From Dromaius novaehollandiae (lineage: Eukaryota; Chordata; Aves; Casuariiformes; Dromaiidae): a stretch of DNA of 64,000 nt. Below the pieces are notes generated by a model. The model ran no database searches, was not told the origin of the DNA, and saw only the letters and a list, made by a program, of their open reading frames with translations. A program made the position numbers and the translations under genes. The stretch's first letter is position 1; every line of letters begins with the position of its first letter. The DNA lies in the NCBI RefSeq assembly GCF_036370855.1, contig NC_088112.1:14934469-14998468 (forward strand). The letters run 5' to 3'. This document shows positions 1 through 10,640 of this stretch, piece after piece.

Positions 1-785
1 AATGCTACAGATAATTATACCGCGCTCCCAAAGTCAATGCCCGTTGGAAGGGCGCCTGGGGAAGGAGAGCTTGCAGGAGGGCAGGTCACGGTGACACTGA
101 TCCGGGACTCACGTCCCTTGGGTGCAGCTCCTCTCCCCGGCTGTCTGGCGGTGGCCTGGGTGCGCAGGCTCCCACGCCGGCCCCGTGGGCTTGGGGAGGC
201 TTATCCGAGCTGTCCCCCTTCGAGAGCGTCGAGGAAGGAGGGGGTCCAATGGACAGGCTTCTCTCGGGTTTGGGACCAGCAGAGAGTAGAAGTTGCCTCG
301 TTCAGACTAGCCTGGCTGGCGCAGGTGCCATGTGGGCGCCGGGGACAGCAGAGCGTGGCAGGACATGCTCATGGCGTTTGCCCTTCTTCAGCGTTAGCCC
401 ATGGCGAGGTTGAGCGTTTTCCGTCCAAAGTCTGTACTTGGAGGTTTCTCTCCTCCCTCACCCCTCCCCTCCTTCATCCTCCTCCTGTCAGTTAAAAATA
501 GGAGAGCGAAGCCCCGTACGGCACTGAATGCCGGGATGGAAACCTCGCCGAGCTGGGGCTTGGAGAAGTCCCTAGGACTCCAGGCTTCCTCCCCCGCGCC
601 GTGAATTCAGAGCGGCTGCCCAGCCTCCGCGGAGCGGGGAATGCTCCCGGCCCCGGGGACCGACGTGAGTCTGGGTTTCCCCCGGGTGAGGCTTCCTCTC
701 GCCTCGTGTGCCCGGGGAGAGCCGTGTCCCCGGGAGGGCGCTCCGGGGCTCGGCCGGAACTGCTCCCCGGTCCACACACGTATGT

Positions 786-801
786 CCCCCCCCCCCCCCC
801 C
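786..801. repeat. poly-C run, 16 bases
   Basis: An uninterrupted run of 16 C lies inside CpG island A and is followed, after one G, by five more C. On the minus strand it reads as a G-tract and gives glycine or proline runs in the overlapping chance frames. The length may be imprecise in the assembly, because homopolymers of G/C are error-prone. Confidence 0.95.
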
Positions 802-1195
802 GCCCCCATCTCCGAGCCGCCCCCAGAAACCGGCGCCGGGGCGGGACGGGGGGCTGGCGGCAGCTCTGCCGGCGCTGGGGGCTAAGCCCGCCGCTGGAGG
901 CAGGTGGGATCCGGCGGGGCAGGGATCGCCTCCAGCGCGGGGTGGGGGAGGCTCCCCGGGATGCCCGGAGAGCCGCTGGCCCCGCTGCGCCCCCGCCTCC
1001 CCCGCCATCAGCCCCCGGGAGCGGAGCCGCGCTCTGCGCGCCCCGGTCCTGGGGCTGCCGGCTGCGGTGGGAAGGGGAGGGCGGGCAGGGGGAGGAGAGA
1101 CGTTGCAGACAAACCGAGGCTGTTTTGCAGGCGCCAGGAGCGGGGAGATGAAAGGGAAGCTCCTGGGGGAAGAGGCTGTGCAGTTTGACCGGCTC

Positions 1196-1225
1196 CAGCA
1201 GCAACAGCAGCAGCAGCAGCGACAG
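1196..1225 (+). repeat. CAG/CAA trinucleotide tract
   Basis: Seven CAG triplets and one CAA are followed by CGA and CAG. In the frame of the ATG at 1148 this gives eight glutamines, then arginine and glutamine. The frame runs for 84 codons to a stop ending at 1402. The CAA interruption is the kind that stabilises a CAG tract. In another frame the same DNA encodes serines, so the repeat alone does not prove a coding frame. No gene with this exact context is recognised. Confidence 0.9.
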
Positions 1226-1412
1226 CCCGTCCCGGGCAGCTCCGCCTCTCGCCTCCCCCGCTGCCCCGGGCTCCTCTCCGCCCGCATTCGCCTCTCCCCC
1301 CGGCTGCGAGCGTCCGAGGGAGGACGAAGAGCAGCATCCTCAGTCCCACACGAATCGGGCCGCGGGCAGCATCCACACTACGAAATGGCCGAGAATAATT
1401 AGTCTGATGATT

Positions 1413-1433
1413 GGGGGGGGGGGGGGCGGGGGG
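1413..1433. repeat. G-rich run (14 G, C, 6 G)
   Basis: Fourteen G, one C and six more G lie directly after the stop codon of the glutamine-tract frame. The run could form a G-quadruplex in single-stranded DNA or RNA. Its exact length is liable to sequencing error. Confidence 0.93.
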
Positions 1434-1660
1434 CGTCCAGTTCCTCCAGTGGGGCTCCCCCCAACCCCTTTACTGGTGTAAATCAGGAGGGAGCCCATTC
1501 GGATCATGACATGAACGGTGCCCTCTACCCCCAGTCCACGCCAAGCACTAGCCCGTGTCCTTTACAGGGGGAGAAAGCGCCCACGGGCAGTGGGGAGCGC
1601 GCGTGTTCTCCGTGGGGGAAGCCTACAAGTGTCTCTCCTTCATTTTATGATCGGTTTAGT

Positions 1661-2030
1661 TAATAAGCCGTACTCTAAAGACAGGATCTTTTTTTTTCTT
1701 CTTCTTTTTAACAAGCCGCCGTGAGCCTGGCGTGCGGAGTTCCTTTAAGAAAGAAAGATAAGGCTCGCAGATTGACTGCAAAGGAAGGCAGGAAAAATGG
1801 AATCGGAGTGTGTGCGTCAGACCTAAATTTTACCCCGAAACGGGGTGTATGCCGGGGTAACATTTGATGTGTCAGATGCTGGGAGATCTTTGTCTCATCG
1901 CCTTGCTTCTGAGGAGACCTGGAGAGCCAAGAGAAGGGCGTAGTGATAATAGATATTATACGTTTCTCTCCAGACGCCAGAAATGAATTAAAAGGAGCTA
2001 AACATCAGAGCTTCCGAGGGATCAGATCTG
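1661..2030. other. AT-richer spacer between CpG islands
   Basis: The spacer has moderate base composition with some CpGs retained and no recognisable repeat or exon. A T-rich tract lies near 1,688-1,710. The text from about 1,740 to 2,030 looks like unique island-shore sequence and may be conserved promoter-flanking DNA, but I cannot align it. The 207-codon open frame that begins at 1943 with a GTG codon runs through here and resembles no protein I know. Confidence 0.5.
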
Positions 2031-2360
2031 GTTATAGACGCTTCGGTCTAAATCTTCCTCTCGAGTCTTTGGACTCTATTGCTGCAGCTCTTTCGGCGGC
2101 TTGCGGAGCCCGGCTCCGCGGAAAGCCTTGCCCTGCGCATCCCCTGGGCAGCTGCCGGCCCGGCCCGACGTGGGCTCGCAGGATGTGGCCCCGCCGGTGC
2201 CCGGCCCCGGGCGCTCCGCCGGCGGCGGGCTCTGCCTGCCCCGACGGCGAGGTGCGCAGCCAGCCGCGGAGCCCGGGGAAGGTGAAGGCGTTTGAAGCGA
2301 AGTTGCAATATATCCGATGCTGGAAATCGGCAGCAAGTGCAGTCACGCGTTATGATTGTC
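2031..2360. promoter_or_regulatory. CpG island B
   Basis: This is a second dense CpG block, about 330 bases long, with several overlapping chance frames on both strands. It is followed by sequence holding a MEF2-like CTATTTAT at about 2,383-2,390. It probably belongs to the same unmethylated promoter domain as island A. No coding function is supported. Confidence 0.65.
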
Positions 2361-2740
2361 CCCTGTGTCACCCGACAATGGTCCCTATTTATCGCATTGG
2401 TGTCATCCGCTCGTTAGGACAGTCAGTGTATAATGAACCGTGGTTGTTGCATAATACGGAGCGTCCCCTTTCCCTTCCGCCGAGGGTTGTTCTCTCCCTC
2501 TCTCCACGCAGGTATTTCATTTACGATCAGATATTTGTTTTCTGTTTGGCAAGAGGCAGTGCATAGTTGTGAGAGATCAGATGTCTCCCTGCTCAAAGCA
2601 GTTAACAGTTTTGCCCTTAAGGACTGAAAAAGATCTCTTCCCCCCCCCCCCCCCCCCGCCCCGAGATAATAACTTTTTAAATAAACACACGGGAAAGCTT
2701 CGGGGGAGGAAAGCGCTGTTTGAGAGGTTAGATTTACATG
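2361..2740. other. Unique spacer between islands B and C
   Basis: The sequence is mixed in composition and keeps scattered CpGs, for example around 2,400-2,465, and it contains the poly-C run at 2640-2657. No repeat family or exon is recognised. Rare CpGs outside a dense island suggest that this DNA is also usually unmethylated. Confidence 0.45.
2640..2657. repeat. poly-C run, 18 bases
   Basis: Eighteen consecutive C are followed by G and four more C. This is one of several unusually long G/C homopolymers in the window. Confidence 0.95.
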
Positions 2741-3180
2741 CAGAAAACCCGCGATCAGAAGGATCGGATGCAGACTTTGTTTTCGGAGGCGATGCACGGC
2801 TCCTTGCTACGAAGAAAAGCGGGACTCCGCTGGTGCGGATTGCCGGTGCTTTGCCTTTTGCAGCGAGGGAAGAGTCCTCACGCTGCTTTGGACCCCCGAG
2901 AAGGTCCCACTCTGTCCCGGCAGCCGGGGCCGGACCATGTTCCCCTTGAAGCCAACGCTACCGTGCAATCGCCGCAGCTACCAGAGAGCGCAGGATCGGG
3001 CTCTGGGGAGAAAAAGTTTGGACACCTGCTAGTGCATCGCTGCTCGGTGCCGGGACCATCCCGAGCCATCCCAGCGGGCTGCCCCAAACCGAACATCGAA
3101 AAATTAAGAGGGCAAAAAAAGCAGCGCCTTTGGGGGTTGGCCCCCGGCTAAGCGCACGGGTGGGAAGCACACAAGCCTCT
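2741..3180. promoter_or_regulatory. CpG island C
   Basis: This is a third CpG-rich block of about 440 bases. Frames of 137 codons (plus strand) and 72 codons (minus strand) overlap here without any recognisable domain. It is probably part of the same promoter-associated CpG cluster. Confidence 0.6.
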
Positions 3181-4180
3181 CCTACATGTCGCTTTTTTAT
3201 TTTTAGTTTTGCAAAAGAGGGAAAGAAATGGGGGAAAACGACGATCTATGACCTCAAAATCGCTTTGCAAGCTCTGTCTTTCCATATTCGAACGGTTTCC
3301 ATCGAACTTGCTGCAGTGAATTTTAACTATCGGGCACATCTTCCTGCTCATCGATGTTGTGAATATATCAAAATGACCCACTCCAGCGTGGAAAAAAAGT
3401 GTGTGGAGAACTGCAGACTAAAAGCGCCTGCATTCATTTAGATTCGACCGCTCGATTATTCCCAGAGTCTTCCTACGCACAGCCATCTCCCCCCCCCCAA
3501 TAAACAAGCAGTTGAGTTCATTTTTATATGCATATTTTATTTGTCAGTTGTAATATGCATTCGTTTTCGGTGCTCTGCCTGTTTCTCTCCACCAATCTAG
3601 GAAACACAGAGGGGATGGGAAATATATTAAATACCCCATTCTCAAACGAGACTCCTATAAAAATACTATTACTTGTGTGATACATTCGCAATACCGAGAA
3701 ACATCCGTCGCTCACTGCAATTCCCAAATTGCGGTATCTGCTGTCTTATTTTTTCCCCTTGGCTTCCCATCTTTATTTTTCAAATCTACCCCAAATCCTC
3801 CGAATGATCGCAGCTTTGCTACTGTACTGTTTGTTTGCCTGCCGTAGTTGCCCATCTCTTTTTGCTTATCCAATGAATAAACTGCGTATGAGTTGCAGAC
3901 TTAAATTTGATGCACACTGATTGTGGAGAGTACTCGGATCTGTGAGATCATTTCGGTGATTCCTTTACTTCTCAAACAACATTGCTTTAAATAAAACTTA
4001 AATTTACACTAACTGTATTTTTTTCAGAAAAGATATTTAGCGAATGCGATTAAGGAGTTTTTTTTTCTTCTACTTGGTACAATAAGGACAAGGAACTTAT
4101 TTATGCGGAAATCTGGTAACGCTATTTTGAGGCTAGGTTTATATCTGCAGGACGACTGAGGTGAGACATCCTTTTAACGG
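3181..4180. other. AT-rich island shore, candidate conserved non-coding DNA
   Basis: AT-rich unique sequence lies between two CpG islands. The part from about 3,520 to 3,920 is the most element-like: it has repeated ATGCAT-type cores (around 3,530 and 3,555) and scattered CpGs in an otherwise AT-rich context, with no repeat signature. Ten C sit at 3489-3498. No exon is recognised. Conservation is inferred only from sequence character. Confidence 0.4.
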
Positions 4181-4510
4181 GACACAGTCCCGTGTCCCAG
4201 CGGGGAGGGACCTGGGCTCCGCCTGTCACAGGTGGCTGCGGGCTCTGCTGCCGCGGCAGCGCGGCCGCCCGATGCGCTCGCCGAGCCCCCGCGGCTCCTG
4301 CCCGCGGTCGGGGGCCAGTGCTGGCTGCGAGCTCGCAGCTGGCTGATGCCAAACCCAGGGGGATCCCCGCGGGGTCCTGCAGAGAGCGAAAAAGCCCAGG
4401 CTGTACGACACATTCCCGGCAGTTGCAGTTTTTACCCAGCGCGCAGGGTGGGAGTAGGGTGGCGGCTGATGTGAGGGCGAGCGCACTCCCCTCCGGATTC
4501 CTGCCAGCCC
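4181..4510. promoter_or_regulatory. CpG island D
   Basis: This last dense CpG block of the cluster is about 330 bases long and contains CCGCGG and GCGGCCGC-type sequence. Several mutually overlapping frames occur on both strands and none is recognisable. It marks the right boundary of the CpG-rich domain; the DNA becomes AT-rich beyond it. Confidence 0.62.
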
Positions 4511-5137
4511 TCCAAGGTTACCCGGATTTTTCCCTTCCCTTATTTAATTACCTTCAGGATTCTTTCACGGGGTTCACAATCACTCTGATTGTATTTCGAG
4601 GTGATATTAGTTTTGCACAGAATGCCATCAGGATGCCGGAAATATTACGCAGGGGTGGGATATTTATTTGGATGCTCCTAATTCCTCCGTAGATTATATC
4701 GGCTCTAACCCTTTTTAAGGAAGACAATAATTTTTATTTGTGTATAGATACATACATAATGCACGGAAAGTTGTCTGTAATAATCAAAGCAAATCATACT
4801 TTAGAATATAGCAGATGTTGGAAGTATGTTAATTTAGCTAATGATTAAATTAAATCCATGCAGCATTTTTTTACAGCTTTATTTTGTGCAGCTCCTCAGA
4901 AATCAGAGATGAGAAGTTCCACTAACTCGTCCAGTTTACACCGCATTCCCTGCCAGTGTAGCTTTCTCGTGTTCTGTTCATTATTGTTGACCATTTGAGC
5001 TTCTTAGAAATGTCCCAAACTGTGCTGTTTCCATTATTTCCGTTTGAAGAATAACCCTCTTTCCAATATAAGCGTTATCTCTGTCTAGGCACTTAAAAAC
5101 TAAATTGTAAACAACCTAATTTATCGTTTCTAAGGTT
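4511..5137. other. AT-rich flank of the CpG cluster
   Basis: The sequence is AT-rich and unique-looking. The part at 4,690-4,880 is rich in TAAT-type homeodomain cores, with runs such as TAATTTAGCTAATGATTAAA. No exon or repeat family is recognised. It could be a promoter-proximal regulatory element. Confidence 0.35.
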
Positions 5138-5170
5138 AAAAAAAAAGAGAGAGAGAGAAAGAGAGGGAAA
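5138..5170. repeat. A-run followed by GA microsatellite
   Basis: Nine A are followed by alternating GA for about 12 bases and then an imperfect GA-rich tail. It is a short low-complexity tract. Confidence 0.85.
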
Positions 5171-6850
5171 ATCTTTAACTCTAGGTTGCTGCTTGCAAGC
5201 AGAGTTTGGAGGAAGGGACTGCTTTCAGAGCGGGTTTGCCATCAGACCACTGTAGACTTCTGTATGACTCTCTGCCTCATGTAACAGACTGCATCAGTTT
5301 TGGTGTGCTTTTTATTAAAACTGCATTTTCATGTGAGTGTATGATGCCAATTTGTTCCACTGGAAAGTTCTTTGAGTAGCAGTTCCCCACAGTTCCTCGT
5401 TTTCAAAAATCCCAGTTGCTCCACAATCAAATCAGAGTTCTATTTCAAACACTTGTTTTTTTCAAAGTGGTGCTAATATGACCACTGTGCTCAGAGATGC
5501 ACTCAGTATTTAAAAATTTGGTTTGCAGCTGGACTCTGATCCTGCCAATGGCTTAGCATGGGTCAGCTTCTGCAATTGTGCTACTTAACAGTGTGGTTCA
5601 AAATATTTTGGGATGTAGGCAACCAGTTCAGTCTTGATTTACCATCAGTGAAAATGGTGAAGAAGTGTGGGAAAAAGAGGTTTGTACCAAGCAAGGATAT
5701 TTTTCCAATGTTAGGGTGTTTGACCATGATAATGGGGAGCTCTGGATATTTAAGGTTCAGTTAATAGAGGTTTTATTTCATTTGATTGACTCCAGACGGT
5801 TCTCAGCCACAACACAGAGACTTCGATAGCAACCAGCGCTCCAACACACAGGAGTATCTGAGTAATGAATTTTCATTTGGCCCACAAAAGATAGCAGTCT
5901 GGGCAACACTTGGATCTGCATCAGTTTGGATTCCAGAGCTCTATTCTGCACAGGGGGAGGAGGAAAGGGTGAGGGAGGAGGGCTGCTTCTCTTTACAGCA
6001 CAGTGAAAGCCAGAGCTAAGTGTGCCAAGAAAATCATATTAAAATTATGTTAACAGTTTTCTAGGTTGCAATGGGATAAAGCTCAAACTAACACCAATCA
6101 GAATAGTTTAGTCAGCCTCGGTCTGCTTTGGGGAATTTTCACCAGTGTTAATATTGGCTCTGCTTCTCTGTCATTATCGGTGTAAGTCCAACAAAGCCAC
6201 CCTAGTTATGACCTCACCCCGTTTCAATTAGAAATGGCCTAATCAACCCAAGGTCTAATACGTTAACAAAGGCTTTGTATGCTCCACAATTCCCACCAGA
6301 TCTACTGAAGCATGATCAGTACTAGCTAAATTTGCAAAATATCCCTCTAGTAGTGTAGATGACACCAGAAAGATAAAGTACCCTTTGTCTCTTTAATACT
6401 TCCATTTGTACTCTAAGCTATACCATTTTTCTTCTCTGTGTAAATACACCAACTTATAAGTATAATTTCTTAGTTTATTCAGTAAGATTTTGATTTATTT
6501 GGTCATGTTTAAGATAGGTCAACGTTAAGGATATGCATGCTTACAGGAAAAGAGGAAAAATACCTTGCTGTGAACATCTACCAGTTAGTAATAAAGCAGA
6601 AACTGGGAGGAAACCTTGGAGGTAATTGCTAATGGTACGATTAGAGTTATTATTGGTGTGGCAGAATTCAAAGTGGATAATGCAAAAGGCAGATTATACT
6701 CAATAAATATGAAAGTTTTGATGTCTTCTGAGAAACACTAAAAGTTTTTCTTCCTAGCAACTTTCTACTGCATGTGTAACATTGATGTTGGTGATTATTC
6801 CCTTGCTTTTCTTCACTGGCAGAAAAGCTACTGTGTAAAATCAGATTGTA
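5171..6850. other. Non-coding AT-rich desert segment
   Basis: No exon is supported. Frames at 5558-5764 and 5786-6019 are short and unrecognised. Bases 6,120-6,210 contain a degraded copy of the partly palindromic sauropsid repeat, listed separately. The rest shows nothing distinctive. Confidence 0.5.
6120..6210. repeat. Possible degraded palindromic-type repeat
   Basis: The text resembles the family seen more clearly near 16.23 kb: a 'caccagtgtta' core, a gap, and 'ggtgtaagtccaacaaag' on the far side. Divergence is high, so the call is tentative. Confidence 0.35.
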
Positions 6851-6856
6851 TATTGA

Positions 6857-6866
6857 GGGGGGGGGG
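6857..6866. repeat. poly-G run, 10 bases
   Basis: Ten consecutive G interrupt otherwise AT-rich sequence. Confidence 0.9.
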
Positions 6867-7720
6867 TCATTTTCCTTCTGCAGATCAGTTTGCAACAAAA
6901 TGTAGAGTTTTCTTTCAATGTGGTGAATGCCAAAAAAAGCAGCTTCTGCAGGCTACGCAGAGTGCAGAGCAATTCCCAAGGCATATGTGTCCTCGATTTA
7001 CCTTCAGACTTCCCACTGGTGCTTTGATTCGAATACAGACATCACTGCAGCACAGATTGGGTTGCTGGGCCAAAGGGTCCTAAAGAAGTCACATGGCTCA
7101 TTCTTGGTTTTGCCTTGGCCCTGGTGTGGGACACTATGTGGATCAGAAGAAGGCAGTAAATGCCCGCATGAAATAACGTTTGTGTAAATTGGCATCTGCT
7201 GCTCCTTCCTCAGCACCATGTCCCAAAGTCAAGGAGCTTGTTGGAAAAGTGTCTGTGACCAGAGCATGGTCTGCATGGTCCTGTGCTGAGGCACTTTATG
7301 GCTGACTTTCCACAGCCTGGCTACATGCCCACAGGATGGGCAAAGAGAACTAGGATGGCATCAAGAACAGCAACCACGCCTGGAAGAAGGGCAGTTTCAC
7401 TCCATTTCCATTGCTCTCAGGATCTCTTTCAAGCAGCCCATGGCCAGGGACCCGGCTGTCTCCCTACTCGCCTCTGTTGTCCCCACACTGGCTTGAAACA
7501 CTGTCTCCCACCCTAGGCTTGATTCAACAGATGCTGGCACGCTGCCCAGGTGTGAAAGGAGAGGTTGTGAGCTCCCAGCTCACCTCTTCAGGGCTGCCCT
7601 CCCTGCTGCTAACAGAGACATCTGCCCTCTTCGTCCCACCCTGCCCTTGTCAGGCCTGGTTCACAGGTCATGCTAGGTTGCTCTGATTTCCACCCGAGGG
7701 CCTTTTGTCACAGTATGAGA
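6867..7720. other. Moderately GC-rich non-coding segment
   Basis: GC content rises between about 7,000 and 7,700 without many CpGs, which fits ordinary methylated DNA rather than a promoter. Frames of 77 to 103 codons occur in several phases and none is recognisable. It may contain an old, heavily decayed interspersed repeat, but I cannot name one. Confidence 0.4.
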
Positions 7721-9230
7721 AGCAGGAAGGTCGATTCCATGTCATCAGACACACTTTCACTTCTTTTTCCCCCAAAGTCTTTTCACTTCTTCTGTCCTTC
7801 TCTTAGGCTAGAGGCTGACTCATATAGAGTATATTCATGGAGCAAGTTATCCACTTTTGGAAGGCAGAGAGATGACACCAGCGCAGAACCTGCAGAGGTG
7901 AGGAAAGGGAAGAATTTCCTCAGCACCACAGAGCATGCATCTCCGTCAAAAAGGCAAATCAACTCTTGCCTTCTCTCTCCTTTTTTTTTTTTTTTTGGTA
8001 AAGGTTTCCAACAACAATATAAAAAGGCAAGAGCAACATGAGATCATCCAGTGTTGGATTTGAGAGAGACAGACACTCCTTCATCTGTGTATTCACTTAC
8101 TAGCTTTGTGCAATCTTTACGGAGAAGCATAAATAGTGAGTAGCTTTATTAGTTGGCTCTTCTATGGGCTTGCTCAGGCCAAATTTGGATTTTGTAAAAC
8201 AAACAAACAGCATCCTTCTTTTTCAAAATCAAGAACGTAAGAAAGTATAAACAGTTGAATATTTAGTCTTCCAATTAAAAGAATTATCTTACATAATTAA
8301 AATCCTCACCTATACTTCCCAAATTCTGCTGCACCAGGAAAAATAAGTATTAATGAAAATGACAGTAACTTCATTTGCTTCCATAATCCACGCTAAGCGA
8401 ATGGCTTGGGACAAGGAAAAAATTCAGAAAGAGAAAAAAAGTGATGTTTGAAATTCTGTTTTCTTGAGCGTAGGTATTAGTAATAACATAAGAGAAAATG
8501 TTTACAGCGTTTAGGCTGGTGTTGTTCCACTGAAGTTTTTGGACTAGTAAAATAAGATCAGAAAAATTCTGATCACCAACTAAATGGGAAAAACACAGTG
8601 ATTGGACTTTTTACATCATGTTTACAGGAGGCCACTAGAAGCTGATGCCAGCTTTTTTTCAGTCCTAAAATTTACTGTGGGCACCCAGAGTAATGTGCTT
8701 TTGGAATCTCTGATGTCTTGAAAATCATTTGCTGCTTTCTGAAAATGTTTGTTTCATTATCTGTGTTCAAGATAGCTGATGAGTTAAAAGATGGATAGTG
8801 CCAGGGTTTCTTTGGTTACCTCCAAACAAACTGTATAGTCTCCAATTTATATCTTCATCAAACAATAACATACAAACCCTTGAGATCTGATCCCAAACAT
8901 GTTTTTTAAAAGTGTGTGTATTCGTGCCTCTTTATACATATATTTATAGCAATTGCACAGAAGACAGTCACTGCTGCTGAGGTCTCAAATCATTCCTTAA
9001 TTATTCAGACTTAAATTAAAAGTTGGTTAACACAAAGACAAGAGCATAAAGAGATCATTGTCTAACCTTAGTTTTATAAATCAGTGGTTGAAACAGAAAC
9101 TAAGCTGTGGAGCTCTGACTTCCATGCCTTGATTGAATGACTTTTGAATCACATTTCCCACATCCAAAGCTAGATCTAAGTTATTTGCAATTTGCATTTT
9201 AAGTCAAAGGAAATGCAATATCCAGTCAAA
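7721..9230. other. Non-coding AT-rich desert segment
   Basis: A 16-T run occupies 7981-7996. The remainder is AT-rich unique sequence without recognisable exons. Bases 8,990-9,240 contain several ATTTGCAT or TTTGCATTTT-like words and lead into the candidate element that follows. Confidence 0.45.
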
Positions 9231-9665
9231 TATACATTTCAATTAAAGTTGGTTGATACAGTCTTGCCACTTGTAAGTGCTTTGAGCCAGCAGAATTCTC
9301 CGCAGAGTTTGCAGAAGTGGCATTTAACTTGCATCATATGTGGCAAATTGCTTGGTGCAATTTAAGCAGTATTAACCTAAAGGGAAAGGAAAGGTCTGTC
9401 ATATCTGCCCTGACTCCTTCGTACAACGTCGTAATTGGTAACTTTGCTTTCATCCTCCTCTCGTTTGTTTTGTCATATTTGACAACATGCGCATTTGAAA
9501 ATTAATGGGTTAATCACCTGCATAATGGCTTTATAGCAAATGCCAAAACGATCTTCCTGAGTTTTTTTTGCAAGTTTGAATAAGCATCTTCATTTATGCT
9601 GCTCGGAGAATACCTTCACAAAGCAGACTGGGTTAAAGAAGGAGAGCTATTTCTTTCTATTTTAA
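9231..9665. promoter_or_regulatory. Candidate conserved non-coding element (enhancer-like)
   Basis: This is unique-looking sequence without repeat signatures. It keeps isolated CpGs, has a palindromic ATGCGCAT at 9487-9494, and immediately afterwards carries ATTAATGGGTTAATCACCTG, which combines homeodomain cores with a CACCTG E-box. The 62-codon frame at 9317-9505 is not recognisable as protein. Such motif clustering is typical of developmental enhancers; conservation is inferred, not measured. Confidence 0.4.
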
Positions 9666-10640
9666 ATTCTGGAAATGCTGAAAATAAGTTTTCATGTGGG
9701 GTTTTGCATTTCTTCTAACAACCAAGCCAGTTAGTACCTAGATACTTATTTACTTAATTGAATCTTTTCTGCTTTAAAAATGAGAATTCCTCATCAGTTT
9801 AGTGATAGAGATTTAAAGACGTGTTTTGTTGCTTTCTGATCTTTTTTTAAGTAGGAAATGTGACATTCCAACACATTTCTATTCACTTTTTTTTATTATT
9901 AAAAGTGAGATTAAGACTTCCAAAGAGCCGTAGAAGAAACTGGCAGTTTGTTGCTGGGAAAAGGGGCATTATTTTAACAAATATTTCATTCTGAAAAATT
10001 CCAAGTAGTTCAGTGCAGCGTTTTTATGAAATCTGTAGCACCCTGTGCTGACTGACAGGGCACAAGCTTCTGGAAACATCTAATTGCAGCTCTTCAGGCT
10101 CGGTAGCTTATCACAGCCATTTGAATAGTCACTCTTATACAAATACAGGAGTAACACGATACCCAGCCTTACACCCTCAAACCATAAAGTAAACCTGTTT
10201 TTCCATGAAGCAATTAGAAAGATACATTTAGACATATCCTTAAAATAAACAACATAAGCATATCTGAAAACACTGTTTAATGTTGTAACTTGTGGGTTCT
10301 TAGAATGACGGCTTACAGTTACTGAAACACCAGGGAAAATATTGATCAAGACATATGGGGAACATACAAGGAAAAGTCAGGGTCATGACCAAACAGATGA
10401 AGGAATTTCTATTTTAAACCTAATTCTGCATGAAGATTCACCTCTTCTGGTTTACAGTCCAGGAGGGGAAAATGTCAGAATACAGGCAACTCCCCAGTAT
10501 CTGCCATGTTTCAGGCCTTAGCCCATTTCTGTGCATTCTTCTTCAACTATTTTAACTGTTAATTCATTAATGCAAAAAACCCACCAAAACTTGATGACGT
10601 ATACCTGCTATAAAGGAAGCTACCTCATGATCTGATATTG
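9666..10640. other. Non-coding AT-rich desert segment
   Basis: No exon or named repeat is recognised. An 89-codon minus-strand frame at 10080-10349 has no identifiable domain and is probably chance. Confidence 0.45.

Larger units (their letters stand above)
1..1660. promoter_or_regulatory. CpG island A, probable promoter region
   Basis: This stretch is strongly GC-rich with very frequent CG dinucleotides, densest from about 600 to 1,400, in sharp contrast to the AT-rich DNA after 4.5 kb. In vertebrates such islands normally mark promoters kept free of methylation. A strong donor-like site (GTGAGT at 665-670) and an acceptor-like site (tgttttgcag ending at 1130) could bound a 466-base intron, so a 5' exon may lie here. 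I see no recognisable protein domain. Open frames on both strands overlap one another, as expected in GC-rich DNA where stop codons are rare. No TATA box is evident, which is usual for CpG-island promoters. The direction of transcription cannot be fixed from the sequence. Confidence 0.72.

Noticed and set aside
572..1287. Long minus-strand frames of 210 and 226 codons
   Set aside because: They are dominated by proline, arginine, glycine and cysteine runs from poly-C and CAG repeats and overlap each other in different phases, typical of GC-rich chance frames.
1468..1500. 'actggtgtaaatcaggaggg' similarity to the palindromic repeat within CpG island A
   Set aside because: Only one short block matches and no second arm is present, so chance is as likely.
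1943..2566. 207-codon open frame in the CpG cluster
   Set aside because: It begins at a GTG, crosses both AT-rich and CpG-rich DNA, shows no domain or codon pattern, and overlaps several minus-strand frames. It is probably a GC-rich chance frame.
8808..8830. miR-9-like word 'tctttggttacctcc'
   Set aside because: It diverges from miR-9 after ten bases and has no partner arm nearby.
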